This document shows, in pieces, positions 59,401 through 64,000 of a DNA stretch of 64,000 nt. The notes under the pieces were generated by a model. The model searched no databases. It was given only the letters and a program-made list of their open reading frames with translations, and had not been told where the DNA came from. A program made the position numbers and the translations under genes. Source of the DNA: Asterias rubens (Eukaryota > Echinodermata > Asteroidea > Forcipulatida > Asteriidae); NCBI RefSeq assembly GCF_902459465.1, contig NC_047066.1, positions 2,728,001-2,792,000 of the forward strand, written 5' to 3'. Each line of letters begins with the position of its first letter. The first letter of the stretch is position 1.

Positions 59401-62400
59401 GTTTATTTTATCATTTTTTTGTCTAAAGACACTGCACACCTTTGGTAATTGTCAAAGACCAGTCTTTTTACTTGGTGTATCTCAGCATATGCACAAAATA
59501 ACAAACCTGTGAAAATTTGAACTCAATTAGTCGTCGAAGTTGCGAGACAGTAATGGAAGAAAAAACACCCTTGTCACACGAAGTAATGTGCTTTCAGATG
59601 CTCGATTTCGTGACCTCAGGTCTCGAAATCAAATTCTAATACTTTAGTGGAAAATTGCTTCTTTCTGGAAAACTATGTTACTTCAGAGGAAACCGTTTCT
59701 CACAATGTTTTTACTCTCCACAGCTCTCCATTGCTTGTTACCAAATCACTTTTTATGCTAACAATTATTTTGAGTAATTAAACTATTCTGGTGTGTTTCT
59801 TTCTGAAACTTTTATGCACATTATTGACAAGAGTGTGTCTTTCTTTTTTGCAGATTTCAAACTTATTTGGAAGAAAGAAGTCCACCTTCATTTCTCTTCT
59901 ATCTGGATGCTTTGATTCGTCAGCATTTGTTTTTATCATCTTCAAGGTAATTTGCAAATTTAGATTAAACATCTAGAATATTTCATTCTCTCTTACTATT
60001 GGTAATTGTCAAAGACCAGTCTTCTCGCTTGGTGTATCTCAACTTATGCATACAATAACAAACCTGTGAAAATTTGAGCTCATTTCGTCGAAGTTACGAG
60101 GTACTTAAATGAAAGGGAAAAAAACCTTGTCACATGGAGTTGTGTGTGCTTTCAGATGCCTGATTTCGAGACCTCAAATTCTAAATCTGAGGTCTCAAAA
60201 ATCAAATTTGTGGAAATTACTTCTTTCTTAAAAACTATCTCACTCATTACCAAGTGAGGTTTTATGCTAATAATTATTTTGAGTTCTTACCAATAGTGTC
60301 GACTGCCTTTAAGCATAATTAATAATCCTGCGAATAGTGATCAAAAATGAACTATTCCTTTTGATTGACTGCAAGTGGTCAAACAACTAATTTTATTAAA
60401 AACAGTTTTTAACTAGGTGATTCTTGACATTACATCCGACCCAAATAATTTGGAACTTGGACTCAGACCTCGACAATTAGGACTTGGGCTCAAAGATTGA
60501 GGACGTTTTCAGTTTTCAATTGTTTTAGTGGAGCTTTCCTGTTATCGCAAAAGGTCTATTCTTTTCCTGTTCGAGATTGTACCAATTCAAACTGCCAATA
60601 TTTGCATCTTGCACTGAGGGAGATATTGTACAACAATCAGAGAGATATTTAGAATTTCATTCAACATAAACAGAGAAAAAGTTTCCAAAAACAAAATTAG
60701 AGAGCTTTTGAAATGTGTTCATTAGAACATGGAAAGATTGGTTGATTCTCAGGGAAAGATCCTATAGATCGAATCAGGGAGAGTTGGCAGTTCTTGCAAC
60801 CTGTCCTTTAAAACCAAATATATCTTGTTCTTATTTTTCAGTTTGGCTACGAGCAATATGGCATCACACTTCAGACTTCATTCTTCATCTGGGCGGGGCT
60901 GTCCTCCATACTCTGTCTTAATACGATCTTACTTCCAAAGAGAGGGCATATCCCCTACCCACTGCCCCCTGACTACAGGAAGAAAATACCCATTAGCGAT
61001 CTGGAAGGAGTTGATGGTACCTATACTTTCAAATCGGAGGATAGTCGAACAGAAGATAAGGAACAGTATTCTTCAGTGATGGGTAAAAAATTAGGAATAT
61101 GAAATCAAAGGCCTAAAATGGTTTTGATACTTTAGTAGATAAAGTTTTTGGTGATGACCTGAATCCCTACTCACTATGAATGAAGATGTATGTAATATAT
61201 TTAACCGGGCACCATAGACCTTTTCGCAAATTCCCATTGCGCAAACGCTAACTATCGAATGAGTTGCATGCTGGTCTAGCTAGCGGTCAACCTTGATCGC
61301 TAGCTAGACCAGCATGCACCTCATTCCATGCCTACTGCGCACTTGCCAAGTATTTGCGAAGGTCCATGACTCAAAAACAAATTTACTGGTTATATAGCGC
61401 CCTCTCATGGTGTGAACAGTGAACAACAAGTTACAAACTAAATCTAGGGAAACTAAAAGAGGTTGATGGTTTCATTTCATTCATTCTGCTTGTTGGGAAG
61501 CCAAGGACTCATTCACTGTACTAGGCTCAAACATGTCAATCTCCTGCCTATTTATCTGAACTTGTTCATCATTATTCTCCTATGTATATTTTGTTTGCGA
61601 TAATACCATGTGTGTATCTACTTGCAAGGTATAGAGTTGTTCTTAGAGAACTGTCTTGCTTTATTCTACTGCCGCGGAGTAGATAATCGGAGGTTCGGGA
61701 GACTTCTCAGTTCTGAAAAGAACTGTCCTGCTTTTTAGCTATTACCAGGGCAGATGGTATAGAAAATAGACTGGACTACTACTTTAGCTTATAGGATCGT
61801 AATTAACTGTACTGCCGCGGAGTCAGTTCTGAATTGGTCTCAACGTTTCGACTAGCTTGCTCTAGTCATCATAAGGAGACTGAGAAGTCTCATGAACCTC
61901 CGATTATCTAATCCGTGGCAGTAGAATAAAGCAAGACAGTTCTCTAAGAACAACTCTACCTGGCAAGTAGATACACACATGGTGTTACCACAAACCAAAT
62001 ATACATTGATACCTCCTCACCATGCAATGCCTCAAATCCTATATTATTCCCCTACTCGGACTTTACGATCATCTCAACAGTCATTGCTTTCTGCTTCTAG
62101 AGCTTCTTCCATTTTTTATGGCCATAGATCTTTTTCTTACGCCGCACCATTTCTTTGGAATAGTCTTCCTGTGCATATACGCCAAGCTAATTCTTTACAA
62201 TGTTTTAAGTCCCTGGTGAAAACTCAGTTGTTTAAAGCTCCTTTTTTGTAATTTGCTTATTTGTATCTTGTATCTTTCTCTCATTGTTTATTTTATTGTT
62301 CTCTATGTGCGCTTAGAGGCTTTTTGCATTAGGCGCTTACAAATGTCTTATTATTGTTATTATAACCAAATGGAGAGTAGACAACCAAAGGTAGTTTCAG

Positions 62401-63730
62401 TTTTAGATGTGGGAGGAAAATCCCCAGAGAATGATTCGAGGGAAAAACCCACGCTGTCAGTTATGGACTGTAAACCCAATCATGATTTGAACCTGGGTAC
62501 TAGAGGCAAAACGCGAGGAAAGAAACCACTTCGTGAGTCAATTGTTGAATAAAGACAGGTCAGCTTAAAAAACAAAAATGATATGTTCCATTTGTGTATA
62601 ATAGGAATTACTACATTTGGGTCAAGAACAATGTCATTTGTTATGTTCTTTTCTTCCATTCAACTAACAGATAACAATGTCTTTTATTATGTTCGATACA
62701 GAGAAGAATAAAGCTCAGCTCAATAAAGATTTGGCCATTGAGGAAAACACATCATCAGACACTAAGCATCCAGAAACAACGGACAATACATCAAAGGTGC
62801 CACATACATCAACAGAGGACATCTTATTATCACAGATACCATCCCCACCAATAGAGAACACCACATCAGAGATGCCACACCTAGCAACAGATGACACTGC
62901 ATCATCACAAGAACCACACCCAGCAACCCGTGACACTGCATCATCACACAAGCCACACCCAGCAACTGAGGATGTCACATCACCACATATGCCACACACA
63001 GCAACGGATGACACTGCATCAACACAAGAACCACACCCAACAACCGATGACACTGCATCATCACATCAGCAACACCCAGCTACAGATGATACAGCCACAT
63101 CACAAGAGCCACACCCGGCCACAGATGACAGTGCATCATCACAAGAGCCACACCCAGCAACAGAGAATGCCACAGCCCAACAACAGCCACACCCAGCAAC
63201 AGATAATGCCTTAGCCGAACAACAGCCACACCCAGCAACAGATGTCACTGCATCATCACAAGAGCCACACCCAACAACAAATGATACCAAATCATCAGAG
63301 AAGCCACACCTAGCAACATCAGAGAAGCCAACCCCATCAATTGAAGACACCGAAGCACCCACGTCCCAGGACTCGTTAAAAAATGGGGCAAATCGTGGAC
63401 AGGTGGCATCCCAAGCCACGACAGACACCTCAACAGACCACAGGACACAACAAGCCACAGAGAGCAAACTCAATGAGAAAACATCTGAAGAAATTGACTC
63501 CAAATCATCACAGGATAGGGATCTCTCTATTACAGAAGTTACTTCTTGTGCACAAAGCGTGACTGAAGCCATGAAGAAGTTACGCTACCCGTCTCTCCGA
63601 TCCTGTTTTTTCTCGTTACCTACACTCTTCCTACTCATCTGGTTCTCATTGCTTCAACTCAACATGTTTTTCTTTCTTGGGACTCTCAACCCAGACTTGG
63701 TGCGACTGACAAACAATGATCAAGCTTTGG
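56474..63730 (+). CDS. SLC43A3-like: SLC43A3-like MFS transporter (5' part; 5 exons in view)
   Basis: Exons 56474-56877, 59273-59396, 59854-59946, 60842-61082 and 62702-63730 join in phase (1891 nt, about 630 residues) and continue past the window after a GTGAGT donor. Similarity is to SLC43 transporters, closest to SLC43A3 (equilibrative nucleobase transporter ENBT1) rather than the LAT3/LAT4 amino-acid branch: FGWASLVFILKQDGYFSHLC, the MFS loop PMGLMLDKFG, VGGIELLFVNMQISNLFG, STFISLLSGCFDSSAFVF, and PKRGHIPYPLPPDY. Membrane segments: about residues 11-36, 100-122, 137-176 (two), 194-207, 216-236, and TM7 near the end of exon 5 (TLFLLIWFSLLQLNMFFFLG). The loop between TM6 and TM7 is greatly enlarged. 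An acceptor at 56455 places the ATG in a second or later exon. Substrate is inferred from family only. Confidence 0.85.
56908..57284. repeat. Family A MITE, SLC43-like intron 1
   Basis: TTAAAGACACTGGACACCTC to GTGTCCACTGCCTTTAA, starting 30 bp after exon 1. Confidence 0.85.
57290..57740. repeat. Penelope-like-type terminal repeat remnant
   Basis: An AGTCTTTCTC/GAGAAAGACT hairpin is followed by GGGTCGAAACGTCCGACC; 300 bp on come TTGAAACCAACGGTTCTTTT and ACATGGTGTTACCGCAAACC. The last two blocks recur at 40515-40572, and the final one at 61977-61996. Assignment to Penelope-like elements rests on the CGAAACGT core and is inference. Confidence 0.45.
57771..58281. repeat. Two TTAA elements: a short family D and a family A copy
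   Basis: 57771-57990 starts AAAGGAACGTTACAGAATTGG and ends TATAATGTTCCTTTAA (family D, seen once here). It shares its terminal TTTAAA with a family A-type copy, 57987-58281 (AAGGCACTGTACACGTTTTG to TACCTTCCCTTTAA). Confidence 0.7.
58279..58412 (+). pseudogene. Truncated duplicate of SLC43A3-like exon 2 and its acceptor
   Basis: 134 bp matching 59188-59321, including the GACGCAG acceptor and the first 40 nt of exon 2 at 58373-58412 (CTGTTTTTTGGTGACCAG to AGTTCTAGAGAG). It then diverges abruptly to ACTGCCAGAGAGC and has no proper donor. It lies 0.9 kb upstream, separated by a nested foldback. Confidence 0.85.
58455..59185. repeat. Outer foldback element with a nested family A MITE
   Basis: Outer arms 58455-58647 and 59033-59185 are mutually inverted (GTAAAACAATGTCATGAAAAT versus ATTTTCATGACATTGTTTTAC). 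The inner family A MITE (58648-59032) sits in the centre as TTTAAAGGCAGTGG to CACTGCCTTAAAG. The whole lies between a duplicated exon 2 fragment and true exon 2 of the SLC43-like gene. Confidence 0.8.
59273..59396 (+). CDS. SLC43A3-like: SLC43A3-like exon 2 (TM3-TM4 region)
   Basis: After a GACGCAG acceptor, phase 2 from exon 1 gives SCFLVTSLLLVAFSSRES, then VILPAMCLLIVGGIELLFVN, ending MQ at GTAAGT. It has no ATG-initiated open frame of useful length. Its first 49 nt, with 85 bp of upstream intron, are duplicated at 58279-58412. Confidence 0.8.
59422..59781. repeat. Family A-like MITE, SLC43-like intron 2
   Basis: CTAAAGACACTGCACACCTT start, TTTGAGTAATTAAA end with the outermost bases lost. 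Confidence 0.75.
59994..60312. repeat. Family A MITE with lost left tip, SLC43-like intron 3
   Basis: Starts TACTATTGGTAATTGTCAAAG without the GGCAGTGGAC tip and ends GTGTCGACTGCCTTTAA. Confidence 0.8.
61215..61370. repeat. Palindromic element, fuller copy
   Basis: Outer arms CATAGACCTTTTCGC/GCGAAGGTCCATG surround an inner hairpin GCATGCTGGTCTAGCTAGCG/CGCTAGCTAGACCAGCATGC. It lies in SLC43-like intron 4. Confidence 0.8.
61600..61997. repeat. Foldback relic with CTGCCGCGGAGTAG and AACGTTTCGACTAG
   Basis: The outer arms (GTGTGTATCTACTTGC, GAGTTGTTCTTAGAGAACTG) are repeated in reverse near 61940-61980. The TCTCAACGTTTCGACTAGC block is shared with FSIP2-like intron sequence at 220-480, 5290-5440 (weaker) and the copy-2 equivalents. 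Confidence 0.6.
61998..62360 (+). mobile_element. 3' end of an L2/CR1-type LINE (reverse transcriptase C-terminus)
   Basis: The frame 61979-62251 ends with the conserved non-LTR tail RSFSYAAPFLWNSLPVHIRQ, then SLQCFKSLVKTQLF. After the stop come GCGCTTAGAGGC and TTAGGCGCTTACAAATG, then a TATTATTGTTATTATA tail, as in L2-clade elements. The 5' part is missing, so it is a dead-on-arrival copy in SLC43-like intron 4. Confidence 0.75.
62370..62520. repeat. Dispersed repeat fragment (GTGGGAGGAAAA type)
   Basis: GATGTGGGAGGAAAATCCCC, GGGAAAAACCCACGCTGTCA, ACTGTAAACCCAATC and GATTTGAACCTGGGT resemble a widespread metazoan repeat. The 99-codon frame through it is chance. Confidence 0.5.
62702..63730 (+). 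CDS. SLC43A3-like: SLC43A3-like exon 5: 13-aa-repeat loop plus TM7
   Basis: Acceptor GATACAG joins G|AG to exon 4. About residues 290-590 form a Thr/Pro/His/Ser/Asp-rich stretch. From 62875 to about 63330 there are about 12 units of 13 residues, PHPATDDTASSQE and variants (39 bp each). Degenerate units flank it, then comes a Lys/Glu/Ser tail. TM7 follows (FFSLPTLFLLIWFSLLQLNM) and TLNPDLVRLTNNDQALG before the donor. An upstream in-frame ATG at 62677 is intronic, not a start. Confidence 0.75.
62875..63330 (+). repeat. Coding tandem repeat, 39 bp x about 12
   Basis: The unit CCACACCCAGCAACAGATGA plus CACTGCATCATCACAAGAG keeps frame throughout. No unit carries a stop or a length change, so the array is under coding constraint. 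Confidence 0.9.
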
Positions 63731-63808
63731 GTGAGTATAGGTTGATAATAGTTATCACACAAGCGCGAGTTGCATTCGGACAAAATATAGCGCTTCTGAA
63801 TTCCATTC

Positions 63809-64000
63809 CTAAAGGTACTGGACACTATTGGTAATTACTCAAAACAATTTTTAGAGAAGTTTTTGAGAAAGAAGTAATTTCTCACTCAAAAAAATTAAAG
63901 ACCACGGGCCTGAAACTTTTTTTATGCATCTTAAAGCACACATAATTATGAAGCAAGGATGTTTTTTCTTTCGTTATTCTCTTGCAATTTCGATGACCAA
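63809..64000. repeat. Family A MITE cut by the window end
   Basis: CTAAAGGTACTGGACACTATTGG start, in the intron after SLC43-like exon 5. Only the first half is in view. Confidence 0.8.

Noticed and set aside
62253..62552. 99-codon frame as an SLC43-like exon between exons 4 and 5
   Set aside because: No acceptor in the right phase; it covers a LINE tail and a dispersed repeat.

Overview
The window is nuclear DNA of an animal: split genes with GT-AG introns, about half the sequence in short foldback transposons, and no bacterial signals. The gene set (a sperm fibrous-sheath FSIP2-like gene, TANGO2, an SLC43A3-like transporter) and tRNA-derived SINEs of a deuterostome type suggest a marine invertebrate deuterostome, probably an echinoderm. 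That placement is inference; nothing here fixes the species.

Layout. (1) 1-8276 is a near-identical second copy of 14911-23180 and stops at a run of exactly 100 N (8277-8376). It carries FSIP2-like exons 11-16, several broken by one-base indels. The geometry is that of two overlapping contigs left unmerged, not a biological tandem duplication. (2) 8377-14358 is intergenic and repeat-rich. (3) 14359-30476, minus strand: an FSIP2-like gene of 17 coding exons that joins in frame to about 2386 codons. (4) 30477-39878: intergenic repeats and a CpG-rich stretch upstream of the FSIP2-like gene. (5) 39975-48210, plus strand: TANGO2, 7 coding exons, 279 aa. Its last codons and stop lie inside the first unit of a 64-bp minisatellite running to about 49965. 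(6) 49966-56455: intergenic foldback elements. (7) 56474 to beyond 63730, plus strand: the 5' part of an SLC43A3-like transporter gene with an expanded, 13-aa-repeat intracellular loop. The gene leaves the window in an intron.

The three genes are not an operon and share no evident pathway. The FSIP2-like product would act in the sperm tail (PKA anchoring/fibrous sheath), TANGO2 in mitochondria/cytosol (lipid or heme handling), and the SLC43-type protein at the plasma membrane. The main points of interest are a tandem array of about 11 PKA-RII-docking-like helices in the FSIP2-like protein, the minisatellite grown out of the TANGO2 stop-codon exon, the partial duplication of SLC43 exon 2 around nested MITEs, and the unmerged assembly overlap.
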